This document shows, piece by piece, positions 1 through 6,317 of a DNA stretch of 64,000 nucleotides; position 1 is the stretch's first letter, and every line of letters starts with the position of its first letter. A program made the translations under genes and the position numbers. Source of the DNA: Candidatus Zixiibacteriota bacterium (GTDB lineage Bacteria > Zixibacteria > MSB-5A5 > GN15 > JACZUZ01); NCBI GenBank assembly GCA_024280775.1, contig JAJRPM010000015.1:145721-209720 (forward strand), written 5' to 3'. Under the pieces are notes generated by a model that was not told the DNA's origin, did not search any database, and saw nothing but the letters and a program-made list of their open reading frames with translations.

Positions 1-870
1 CCCACCGATGTAGTGTCGTAACTCGGCGTATGCCGCTCGCTTGGTGCGATTTCGAGGTCGGGACTCGTTGATATAGCGTGTCGGTTCACCTGGCTGAGCT
101 GATGACTGCCCTTGCACAATGCTAACTATTTTGTATGGATCGTTGAGATAGCCCGATGCGTGATCTACAGAGTAATTAACGCGTAGCAGAGTAGTGCGAT
201 TTATTACTTGCGTGACTCCAACTACGACATCGAAGATGTTCTTGCTCTCACTGGGGCCGCCTTCTGATTCTTCACCATTGCTACGTGTCGGTTGTGCCAT
301 ATCAGAAAGTGGGGTCGGGGCTCCTGCAACTGGAGTGACCAGATCATGGGAGAATGCGATGGATGCTGAAAGGGTGGTGTTTTTGCGAAAGATGTCGCGC
401 GTCATACCGGCGCTGGTTCCAAACGATGTGTAATCTTGTTCTGCCGAAAGGTGAGCGCCAAGTATGAGCTTGGTCAATCTATTAACTGGCAAAGTCAGAC
501 TTCCGTCTAATCCGACACGTCTGTCCCGGAATGTATCATCCAACGGCGTCTTGCCAGCCTTAACTTTGTACGAGTCACTTCCCGACGGACGAGTGAATGT
601 TTGAATGTTATTTGAGGGAGTAGCGCCATTTGGCGATGACCCGGTGAGTCCATCCAGCGTCAGACGCGCATTCAAGATGCGATCTTTTTTTAGAAATCGA
701 GTTAAGCTGAAGACACCTTCGGCGGCGCTGACCCGGTTTGTTTCTGAGTATAAGAGGACTGACGACTCTACTTTGCCCTTGGGATCTGCGTGAACGACCC
801 CGGAACCGAGCAAGGTTGCAGTGATGGCGGTGAGAGCGCCGCGTATTGGGACTTTGCCATTCAATTGCAT
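1..870 (-). CDS. DUF3570 outer-membrane beta-barrel protein (partial, runs off left edge)
   Basis: The reading frame is open from an ATG at 870 to the window edge, giving the first 290 residues of a longer protein. A signal peptide spans residues 1-28 and ends VVHA. Alternating polar and hydrophobic strands follow, as in an outer-membrane barrel. Near residues 235-285 is the hallmark DUF3570 stretch: LNDPYKIVSIV, then RYINESRPRNRTK. The start overlaps the DUF4266 stop by 10 bp, so translation is probably coupled. The family occurs next to DUF4266 and TlpA-like genes. Its biochemical role is unknown to me; a barrel that exports or displays the small lipoprotein's product is only an inference. 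The family assignment is secure, and the C-terminus is outside the window. Confidence 0.9.
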   Translation of the reverse strand, partial: MQLNGKVPIRGALTAITATLLGSGVVHADPKGKVESSVLLYSETNRVSAAEGVFSLTRFLKKDRILNARLTLDGLTGSSPNGATPSNNIQTFTRPSGSDSYKVKAGKTPLDDTFRDRRVGLDGSLTLPVNRLTKLILGAHLSAEQDYTSFGTSAGMTRDIFRKNTTLSASIAFSHDLVTPVAGAPTPLSDMAQPTRSNGEESEGGPSESKNIFDVVVGVTQVINRTTLLRVNYSVDHASGYLNDPYKIVSIVQGQSSAQPGEPTRYINESRPRNRTKRAAYAELRHYIGG

Positions 871-1097
871 CCGCAACCACCTCCGCCGAAGCCACGTCCT
901 CCGCTTGAACCCTCTTTACTGAAATAGATATGGTCGTCGAGCGACATGTCAATTGCCTGGTAATCTAACTGCATTTCCTGTTTGGCGAGAATGTCCCTCT
1001 CCCAAACCTGCACACCGATGGGAGCGCAACCAGAGAGAGAGCCAAAGAGTAGCGCAATTGCGCTAACGCTGAGGGCAAACCGAAGTCGTTTAGTCAT
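861..1097 (-). CDS. DUF4266 small lipoprotein with Gly/Cys C-terminal tail
   Basis: A 78-residue protein with a basic N-terminus, hydrophobic helix and lipobox LSGC (Cys24), so it should be a lipoprotein. Residues 25-65 match DUF4266 (VQVWERDILAKQEMQLD). The tail is glycine-rich and ends GGGGCGCN, a striking C-terminus with two cysteines. It overlaps the upstream TlpA gene by 8 bp and the downstream DUF3570 gene by 10 bp, so the three should be made as one unit. The Cys pair could bind metal, form a disulfide handled by the TlpA protein, or be a modification site; none of these is shown by sequence alone. Family assignment is good, function unknown. Confidence 0.88.
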   Translation of the reverse strand: MTKRLRFALSVSAIALLFGSLSGCAPIGVQVWERDILAKQEMQLDYQAIDMSLDDHIYFSKEGSSGGRGFGGGGCGCN

Positions 1098-1626
1098 TCC
1101 CTTGCTCCTTACTTAAGGTTTTCTTTTGGCGCAACAATTGTAGTATCTTGCTCTCAACGCTTTCGGTTTCTTCGCTATTGAATCCTTGCTTTTCCAAGAC
1201 AAGCTGACCGGAACTGTTGTAGAGATAGGATGTCGGTAGCGCTTTGAGTTCGTACTGTTTGGCAATACTTCCCGTTGAGTCGAAAATTATTGTAAAGGAG
1301 CTTTGACTGTCGTCTAAGAACTCCAGCGCCGCCTTATGTTCTTTATCGACACATACCGCTACGATACTCAACCCCTGCTTGTGATATTTGGTATACAATT
1401 TCTCCATCCAGGGGAAGGACTGCTTACAGGGCAGACACCATGACGCCCAAAAATCTACATAGGTAATCTGACCGTTTAATGACATGGAGTCCGGCAAGGC
1501 GGCCTCAATGGTTGCTATCGAATCAGTTGTTTCATTTGCATGAGCGAGATTCGAAGCGAGACTTAGCGCTAGAAGTACCGCTGACAACCACTTAGTGACA
1601 CTAGAATGACGTAAGGTCAGTAACAT
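1090..1626 (-). CDS. TlpA-like secreted thioredoxin-fold protein
   Basis: A 178-residue protein with a signal peptide ending LAHA at residue 30. The thioredoxin fold has the redox motif WCLPC (Cys64 and Cys67) and a later cis-proline region, ALPTSYLYN. This is the AhpC/TSA-Redoxin type of TlpA/ResA proteins, which reduce or oxidise cysteines outside the cytoplasm. It is the first gene of a three-gene overlapping operon with DUF4266 and DUF3570. Its obvious candidate substrate is the two-cysteine tail of the DUF4266 lipoprotein, which is an inference from context. The start at 1626 has only a weak purine-rich stretch upstream. Confidence 0.88.
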   Translation of the reverse strand: MLLTLRHSSVTKWLSAVLLALSLASNLAHANETTDSIATIEAALPDSMSLNGQITYVDFWASWCLPCKQSFPWMEKLYTKYHKQGLSIVAVCVDKEHKAALEFLDDSQSSFTIIFDSTGSIAKQYELKALPTSYLYNSSGQLVLEKQGFNSEETESVESKILQLLRQKKTLSKEQGND

Positions 1627-2157
1627 GCGATTGGGTCTCTCTTTCCGGGAAAAAGTTTGGCGGGGAAGATATTTTTTTGAGACTTCACTTGCAGATTGCT
1701 CATCAGCTACGATTTGCTATGGTACTAGCGGAAGTCCTGAGGCGCATGCGATTGGGACAGCGTCTCTCATGGTCTGTGACATTATCCTTCCCAAGTCTCA
1801 TACTAAATGGATTGCGGATTGTTCCCATCCATTTGACATTTGCCTTTTCCCATGTGGCAAACGGAAACTCTACATCGATTAGCCACCGATGAGCCATCGA
1901 TGAACCCTGTAAGTATTGTCGACGGAACCGGCAGATAAGATTAGGTGGTTGAAATTCAGGTTTGAGGTTTCAGGATAGAATCCTGATTAGTCTGCCTCAT
2001 CATTGGGTCGGATGAGCCACGCTACGTAGAAGAAGTACGAGGTCACAATTTTGCGAAAGCGAAAATCAAGACCCCTCACAACAAATAGATGATTACTAAA
2101 CAAGCCCGTTCATCCGGGCCAATCTGGGTGTGTCGGATTGGGCGCAACACGCGCTTC
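1627..2157. other. Intergenic region, no convincing gene
   Basis: The short open frames here lack family features and look like chance. It should hold the promoter of the TlpA-DUF4266-DUF3570 operon on the minus strand. It also carries one copy of a dispersed repeat at 2039-2087. A short direct repeat, catgcgattggg, occurs near 1624 and 1745. Confidence 0.5.
2039..2087. repeat. Dispersed repeat, copy 1
   Basis: It begins gaggtcacaatttt and ends acaacaaata. It matches the stretch at 2744-2791 with a few substitutions and small indels. Both lie outside genes. Confidence 0.7.
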
Positions 2158-2412
2158 CTAGAAACTGAATCCGACTCGGACGGGTACGGTCACAAGGTTC
2201 AATTCACCAGTTTCATCTTCGAGGAAATGCATCTCAAAACCGGCTTCCACGAAAAAACTACCACTGGCGCCACGCTTGAGCTCCAGGCCAAACGCCGCAA
2301 TTAGAGAGGGAGCTGTAATCAGATCAATCCCTGCTTCGTACTCAGTCATAGGGAGACCGGCGTCTGTAAAGTTAATGATAATCTCATCAGCGGTCACTAC
2401 TGAAAGCTCCAC
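2158..2412 (-). pseudogene. C-terminal fragment of an outer-membrane barrel-like protein
   Basis: The frame opens with a GTG at 2412 and the same frame is closed by a stop at about 2448, so only about 84 residues remain. There is no signal peptide. The visible pattern is alternating beta strands ending VPVRVGFSF, a typical barrel C-terminus with terminal phenylalanine. It lies between dispersed repeats at 2039-2087 and 2441-2520, and the upstream sequence is GT-rich repeat rather than coding. The best reading is a remnant of a larger barrel gene cut by rearrangement. A genuine tiny protein cannot be excluded. Confidence 0.45.
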
Positions 2413-2440
2413 CCCGCCGCCGGATTGCCGCTGTTTTGGA

Positions 2441-2520
2441 GAAGGGCTTCATTACTTATGGGGGGGGGTGAGGATTTTGGTATGGGTTGCTAGCGAATCT
2501 GTGCTGGGTTATAGCAGGTA
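2441..2520. repeat. GT-rich dispersed repeat, copy 1
   Basis: It shares tacttatgggg, ggattttgg, gggttg and tgctgggt-like blocks with 4021-4105, in the same order and spacing. This copy has a run of nine G at about 2460-2468. Confidence 0.6.
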
Positions 2521-2532
2521 TTTTTTCAACAA

Positions 2533-2547
2533 CCGCCAATGTGGCGG
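2533..2547. repeat. REP-like palindrome
   Basis: CCGCCA and TGGCGG form a 6-bp stem around a 3-nt loop, followed by a tail containing GCCGG. The layout resembles the REP elements at 4137, 37471, 38090 and 38741, but the stem sequence differs. Confidence 0.4.
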
Positions 2548-2657
2548 CCACCTGCCGGATTGGTATAAGGGATCAAGTTACGTACTATTGAGTATGTTGA
2601 ACAGACAGTCTAACTAATTATACCACAAGGGACTTGTTGATAAACCCGAATCCTGTT

Positions 2658-2724
2658 GTGTCGGGTCTTGCGACGGCGCTTTTTGCCGTCGTGTCGCTGA
2701 CACCCGGTGGGTGTGACCCGACAC
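2658..2724. repeat. Palindromic element that can fold as a three-way junction
   Basis: An outer 10-bp stem pairs GTGTCGGGTC (2658-2667) with GACCCGACAC (2715-2724). Inside are two perfect hairpins: a 7-bp stem CGACGGC/GCCGTCG (2671-2691) and a 6-bp stem ACACCC/GGGTGT (2700-2714). It is followed by hairpins at 2721-2743 and 2742-2781. Confidence 0.65.
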
Positions 2725-2743
2725 TTTCTCTATGAAAAAGTGT

Positions 2744-2791
2744 GAGGTCACAATTTTCAAAAAGCAAAATCAAGACCTCACATAACAAATA
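2744..2791. repeat. Dispersed repeat, copy 2
   Basis: It matches 2039-2087. In this copy GTGAGGTC (2742-2749) and GACCTCAC (2774-2781) form a perfect 8-bp inverted repeat. Confidence 0.7.
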
Positions 2792-2854
2792 AGACTTTAC
2801 CAACAGGCCCCGAACGGTGTAGCGCCCGGCGGTTCCGGCAAACCTTCTTTGCTT

Positions 2855-3766
2855 TTATGAGGCTCTTGTTAGGGCTTTGGCTTTGTTTTCCTTTGAGCCT
2901 TTGCTCTTTTTAGCATTCATAAATACCAGCGAGCTTACTATGATAGCGGTACCGATAAGTTCGTTCGTCTCCAGTCTTTCACCTAAAAATACAGCGCCTA
3001 TAATCAAAGAAAATAGTGGTGTCAGGAAAGTGAATGCATTCATGTTGTGCAAGCTCTCGGACTTCAAGACATTGAACCATAGATATGTCGCGATTGCAGT
3101 GCCGGGTATAGCCAACACCGCCAGTGAGGTCGCCAGGGGTATCCCCCAAATTATGCTTTGAGTATTTTCGGTAAGCAAGCCGATTATCCCCAGCGGTATG
3201 CTTCCCACTATGAGTTGCCAGGCGCTTAACATCAATATATTCGACCCTGACGCCACTTTCTTCAACCACACATTCCCTAAGGCGACACCAAATGCGCCCA
3301 TCAGCACAAAACCGACACCACTAAGAGTGATGTTTGCCTGATCCTGTAGCAAAGACGGAAATACAATTACTGAAATCCCCACTAACCCGATTGTCAGCGT
3401 TGCTAGTTGTCTGGAGGTTACCTTCTCGACTGTGGTAAGATATGCCAAAGCTACGGCAATCATCGGTTGTGAATTGGCTATCACTGTTGCCAGCCCGGGT
3501 GAAACTAGACTTCCACCGAGAAACATTCCGCTGAATCCTAGCGACGTGTAGCCTATCCCGATGATTATGATTGAACGCCATACAGACCAGCCACGCGGAA
3601 TTATGCTTTCGGCGCTCTTTGCGCTGAGAATTAGCAGAGTTGCTCCGGCGAGAACTGACCGCATAAAGGCCAGCAAGAGTGGTGGTGAATCACTGAGAGC
3701 GACAGAGATGAACGGGTAGCAGAGAGCCCATAGAAAGCAGACGGTGATTACTTTGGCTTTAAGCAT
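2855..3766 (-). CDS. EamA-family drug/metabolite exporter
   Basis: A 303-residue integral membrane protein made of two EamA repeats of about 140 residues, with about ten hydrophobic helices. Typical markers are the first-repeat glycine-rich turn and the second-repeat ending FLTPLFSLIIGAVFLGERL, which matches the family's PVFA...LGE pattern. The tail is basic (KKSKGSKENKAK). Family members export metabolites such as amino acids or their derivatives, but substrate cannot be read from sequence. It stands alone between repeat-rich spacers. A second EamA paralogue lies at 21318-22220. Confidence 0.9.
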   Translation of the reverse strand: MLKAKVITVCFLWALCYPFISVALSDSPPLLLAFMRSVLAGATLLILSAKSAESIIPRGWSVWRSIIIIGIGYTSLGFSGMFLGGSLVSPGLATVIANSQPMIAVALAYLTTVEKVTSRQLATLTIGLVGISVIVFPSLLQDQANITLSGVGFVLMGAFGVALGNVWLKKVASGSNILMLSAWQLIVGSIPLGIIGLLTENTQSIIWGIPLATSLAVLAIPGTAIATYLWFNVLKSESLHNMNAFTFLTPLFSLIIGAVFLGERLETNELIGTAIIVSSLVFMNAKKSKGSKENKAKALTRAS

Positions 3767-4020
3767 TCCGGATTATACTCTCAAGATAGCGAATAGACAA
3801 ACTCCTCACGTCACAAGAGCGCCATTCTTCTATTTGTAACAATGTCAACACTATTGAGGCGCAGATATATTGTCAGTATTCTCGAAATAGCTGAGTTATA
3901 GATGAGCTTCCGGGATTTTATTTGAAAGCTAAATGAGTTCGTTTGGTAAATATAGGTGGTCGGCGTTGGAATGTTGTAGTTTTTTTGCAGAGTTCTGGCA
4001 GGGTTTGGAGCAGTGGTTTG

Positions 4021-4105
4021 CGGAGCGCCTTCTTTACTTATGGGGATGTGGGGATTTTGGTGCGGGTTGGTGGTGAATTTGTGTTGGGTGGTATTCACAA
4101 GAGAA
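4021..4105. repeat. GT-rich dispersed repeat, copy 2
   Basis: It aligns with 2441-2520 over most of its length. The homopolymer G run seen in copy 1 is interrupted here (ggggatgtgggg). Confidence 0.6.
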
Positions 4106-4136
4106 CCTGCGGATGGCCATTATCTGGCATACTAAT

Positions 4137-4165
4137 CACACCACAAGCGGTGCGGCGCTCCGGCA
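4137..4165. repeat. REP palindrome
   Basis: CACACCACAAGCGGTGCGG followed by CGCTCCGGCA. It matches the REP consensus of the copies at 37471-37505, 38090-38123 and 38741-38769 (stem CGCACC/GGTGCG plus a tail with CCGGC). It ends exactly where the -35 box of the next gene begins. Confidence 0.65.
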
Positions 4166-4194
4166 TTGACTTTATATTAATTCCGGCTTATATT
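4166..4194 (+). promoter_or_regulatory. Sigma70-type promoter of the AHSA1-ArsR operon
   Basis: TTGACT (4166-4171) and TATATT (4189-4194) are separated by exactly 17 nt. The start codon of the first gene follows at 4234. Confidence 0.7.
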
Positions 4195-4209
4195 AGTCGC
4201 GGCTAATAT
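4190..4209. promoter_or_regulatory. Operator-like inverted repeat for the ArsR regulator
   Basis: ATATTAG (4190-4196) and CTAATAT (4203-4209) form a perfect 7-bp inverted repeat with a 6-nt spacer. It overlaps the -10 box, the usual place for repression by an ArsR-type dimer encoded in the same operon. Confidence 0.6.
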
Positions 4210-4233
4210 GATTCATTAGGAAAGGAGAGTTAT

Positions 4234-4869
4234 ATGGATTTCAACAAGACGCTTGGCGTGACTTTTCGTGAAGTAGAAAATGGTGAACGCGACGGGAGGC
4301 CCACGCATATCGTTCGCGCGATCCAAACCTACTCTACCACCCCAAACGATTTATGGAGCGCACTGACAGACAAGGAACGGATTCGCCGCTGGTTCGCTGA
4401 GGTGTCTGGCGATCTCGAACTTGGTGGGCGTTTCTCGATCAAGGGTAACGCCGATGGCGAGATTATTGTTTGCGACCCGCCGGAATTGCTTGCTATGACT
4501 TGGGAGTATGGTGGCGTTATAAGCTGGGTTACTATCAAAATCAAGAACGTGGATGACGGCGCACAACTAACGCTCGAACATGAGCTGCCAACCGATGAGC
4601 AAAGCGAATCACATTGGGAAACATATGGGCCGGGCGCAACGGGTGTGGGCTGGGAATTGGCCCTTCTTGGGTTAGGCATGCACCAATCCAATCCCGGGCA
4701 GTCACTTCTTGAGGCCGCGGCCGATTGGGCGGAGGGTCCGCAAGGCAAAGCGAAAATGCGCGATTGGGCGGCTGCATGGGGTTCTGCCCATATCCGAGCA
4801 GGTTCGCCAGCGCAGTCTTCAAAGGACGCGGCGGAACGAACCGCCAAGTTTTATACTGGAGAAGAATAA
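4234..4869 (+). CDS. AHSA1/SRPBCC domain protein
   Basis: A 211-residue soluble protein. Residues 25-160 form an AHSA1-like SRPBCC fold, seen in DLWSALTDKERIRRWFAEVSGDLELGGRF and later LLAMTWEYGG. These helix-grip proteins bind small hydrophobic ligands, and many sit beside an ArsR regulator, as here. A strong Shine-Dalgarno (aaggagag) precedes the ATG. The stop TAA overlaps the ATG of the ArsR gene (TAATG), so the two are translationally coupled. The pair looks richer in G and C than its neighbours and lies between repeats at 4137 and 5241, which may mean it arrived together as a module. Ligand unknown. Confidence 0.88.
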   Translation: MDFNKTLGVTFREVENGERDGRPTHIVRAIQTYSTTPNDLWSALTDKERIRRWFAEVSGDLELGGRFSIKGNADGEIIVCDPPELLAMTWEYGGVISWVTIKIKNVDDGAQLTLEHELPTDEQSESHWETYGPGATGVGWELALLGLGMHQSNPGQSLLEAAADWAEGPQGKAKMRDWAAAWGSAHIRAGSPAQSSKDAAERTAKFYTGEE

Positions 4870-5201
4870 TGCACGCATTCGACGTGTTGTCTGACCCGGT
4901 CCGTCGTCGAACGCTTGAACTCATTGCGCAACGCGAGCACACGTCGGGCGAAATCGTCAACGTCGTGGAAGCGGAGTTCGGCATTTCCCAGTCCGCCGTA
5001 TCGCAACATCTGCGCTTATTGCGGGATTCAGGCTTTGCGCGCGTGCGTAAAGAAGGCGCAAAACGGCGCTACTCTATCAATCCGGCAGGCTTTGAAGACG
5101 TTGAAACTTGGCTCCGTCAGATCCGCAATTATTGGGCCCCCAAAATGGAGGCTCTTGGGACCGAAATAGAGCGCGGCAAGCGAATGGATAAGAAAAAATA
5201 G
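4869..5201 (+). CDS. ArsR-family transcriptional regulator
   Basis: A 110-residue winged helix-turn-helix repressor. Residues 3-85 carry the family pattern: AFDVLSDPVRRRTLELI, then FGISQSAVSQHLRLLRDSGF and a basic wing (VRKEGAKRRYSI). The canonical metal-binding ELCVCDL motif is absent, so it probably senses something other than a thiophilic metal or acts with its AHSA1 partner. The start is the ATG that overlaps the upstream stop by one base; an in-frame upstream extension would read through the AHSA1 gene and is rejected. The inverted repeat at 4190-4209 is the likely target for autoregulation. Confidence 0.9.
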   Translation: MHAFDVLSDPVRRRTLELIAQREHTSGEIVNVVEAEFGISQSAVSQHLRLLRDSGFARVRKEGAKRRYSINPAGFEDVETWLRQIRNYWAPKMEALGTEIERGKRMDKKK

Positions 5202-5240
5202 CGGTTCGTGGCGATGGGTGACCTTGATAATATGCGGTTT

Positions 5241-5271
5241 GAAACCCACCCGGAGGGCGGGCCACCCTGCC
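5241..5271. repeat. Dispersed GAAACCCACC...CCACCCTGCC repeat (partial copy)
   Basis: Matches the core of the 63-bp repeats at 36822-36884 and 37510-37572, including the small palindrome CCCACC...GGTGGG-like centre. Confidence 0.6.
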
Positions 5272-5486
5272 TAGTCTGTATCAGGGAAGTTCTTATTGTC
5301 AAAAAAATCGCGCAAAGCTATGAATATAAATGTTGCTGATACAATTGCGATTCCACCAATGATAGCAAAATATATTTCCACCAGCCTAGCATGCCACATA
5401 TATCTAACAATAGCTTCGGCAAAGAACCAAGACACCAAAAGAATTAGTGCAACATGGATAACAACTCTAACAATTCTCTTCTTCAA
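5271..5486 (-). CDS. Small membrane protein, unknown
   Basis: A 71-residue protein with two hydrophobic helices at about residues 7-27 and 38-60, a basic start (MKKRIVR) and an acidic tail. This is the expected pattern for a two-helix inner-membrane protein. I do not recognise a family. A purine-rich stretch (gaaagaggaaat) lies upstream. It sits downstream of the DUF2971 gene on the same strand with a 47-bp gap, so they may be co-transcribed. It could be a membrane partner of that protein, but nothing in the sequence proves a link. Confidence 0.55.
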   Translation of the reverse strand: MKKRIVRVVIHVALILLVSWFFAEAIVRYMWHARLVEIYFAIIGGIAIVSATFIFIALRDFFDNKNFPDTD

Positions 5487-5533
5487 TTGATTTCCTCTTT
5501 CGAATATATTGTGTTCAAGGCTGGGTGGCCCAG

Positions 5534-6316
5534 TTAGTCTAATCTCTCAAACCGCAGTCCATATGAATCTTCACGCATGATTGCTTGCACGACCACAACC
5601 AATGATTTCCGCACTCTTATCAATCGGAGCAACTCCTCTCTATTTTCTTGCGGCATTTCAGCGCCCAATATCACTACTTTGAAAAGATTCTCTTCTACAA
5701 CTAACGGCAGATCGCTTTCTGACATTGCGATGAATCTCTCCTCCCGTTCGTACTCCCAATCACAAGACTTAGTCGAAAGCCCAACAGACATGAGTTCTTC
5801 GGGATCATCCTCAAGCTTCGGTATTATCAACGGATAGTCATCTTGATAGGTAACTGGATAATGTGCTATCACACGCTTAATCTGTTTGGTACAAAGATTT
5901 TTTAAGTAATTCTGTAATTCGTCTCTGTCGAAACCTACGCAGAATCCCTTGTGACTGTCAGCGTAATGGGACCAGAGCAGGGTATTATCATGCGTTCCAG
6001 ATAATGAGAAGACACCATGCTTATTATACGCGTTGTCTGTGACGGTTCTACGGAAGGTTGGATTATCGAATAGTCGTTTTGAGAGTGCTTCATCCAACTT
6101 TTGCTGCTTCTCTATAGGTGACAAATTCATTTCAGGATACTCCAAATGCCTTTCAACGAATGGCCTCAATTCCTCATTACTTAGTTTGTCATATCTAATG
6201 GGAACACCCCTATCAAATGGATCATTGAATCTTGAGGGTGAACTGAAGAAGATTTCGTTGTTTGTGATTATCCTCCTATGAAAGTCATCAGACCATTGCC
6301 TAAATTTGTATAGCAT
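5534..6316 (-). CDS. DUF2971 family protein
   Basis: A 260-residue soluble protein with the DUF2971 hallmarks in order: LYKFRQW near the start, FFSSPSRFNDPFD at about residues 25-37, GVFSLSGTHDNTLLWSHYADSHKG at about 100-123 (conserved LWSHYA and GFCVGFD), and YEREERF near 195. The biochemical function is not known to me; members turn up often in accessory and defence-rich regions. The ATG lies one base after the stop of the E1 dehydrogenase gene, which makes co-transcription with a metabolic enzyme likely and is unusual for this family. Lower G+C than its upstream neighbour suggests separate origin. Confidence 0.85.
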   Translation of the reverse strand: MLYKFRQWSDDFHRRIITNNEIFFSSPSRFNDPFDRGVPIRYDKLSNEELRPFVERHLEYPEMNLSPIEKQQKLDEALSKRLFDNPTFRRTVTDNAYNKHGVFSLSGTHDNTLLWSHYADSHKGFCVGFDRDELQNYLKNLCTKQIKRVIAHYPVTYQDDYPLIIPKLEDDPEELMSVGLSTKSCDWEYEREERFIAMSESDLPLVVEENLFKVVILGAEMPQENREELLRLIRVRKSLVVVVQAIMREDSYGLRFERLD

Positions 6317-6317
6317 G

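Larger units (their letters stand above)
2413..2854. other. Repeat-filled intergenic region
   Basis: It holds a GT-rich repeat (2441-2520), a REP-like palindrome (2533-2547), a structured palindromic element (2658-2724), further hairpins (2721-2743 and 2742-2781) and copy 2 of a dispersed repeat (2744-2791). No gene is supported. Confidence 0.6.
3767..4233. other. Intergenic region with repeats and regulatory sites
   Basis: It holds GT-rich repeat copy 2 (4021-4105), a REP element (4137-4165), a promoter (4166-4194) and an operator-like inverted repeat (4190-4209) for the downstream AHSA1-ArsR pair. No gene is supported. Confidence 0.6.

Noticed and set aside
1703-1897. Short open frames on both strands before the TlpA operon
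   Set aside because: They overlap one another, lack ribosome sites and show no family pattern.
2618-2803. A 61-codon frame on the minus strand
   Set aside because: It runs through palindromic repeats; its sequence is explained by the hairpins.
3811-4098. A 95-codon frame rich in Asn, Thr and Pro
   Set aside because: It reads the GT-rich dispersed repeat in reverse and has no protein features.
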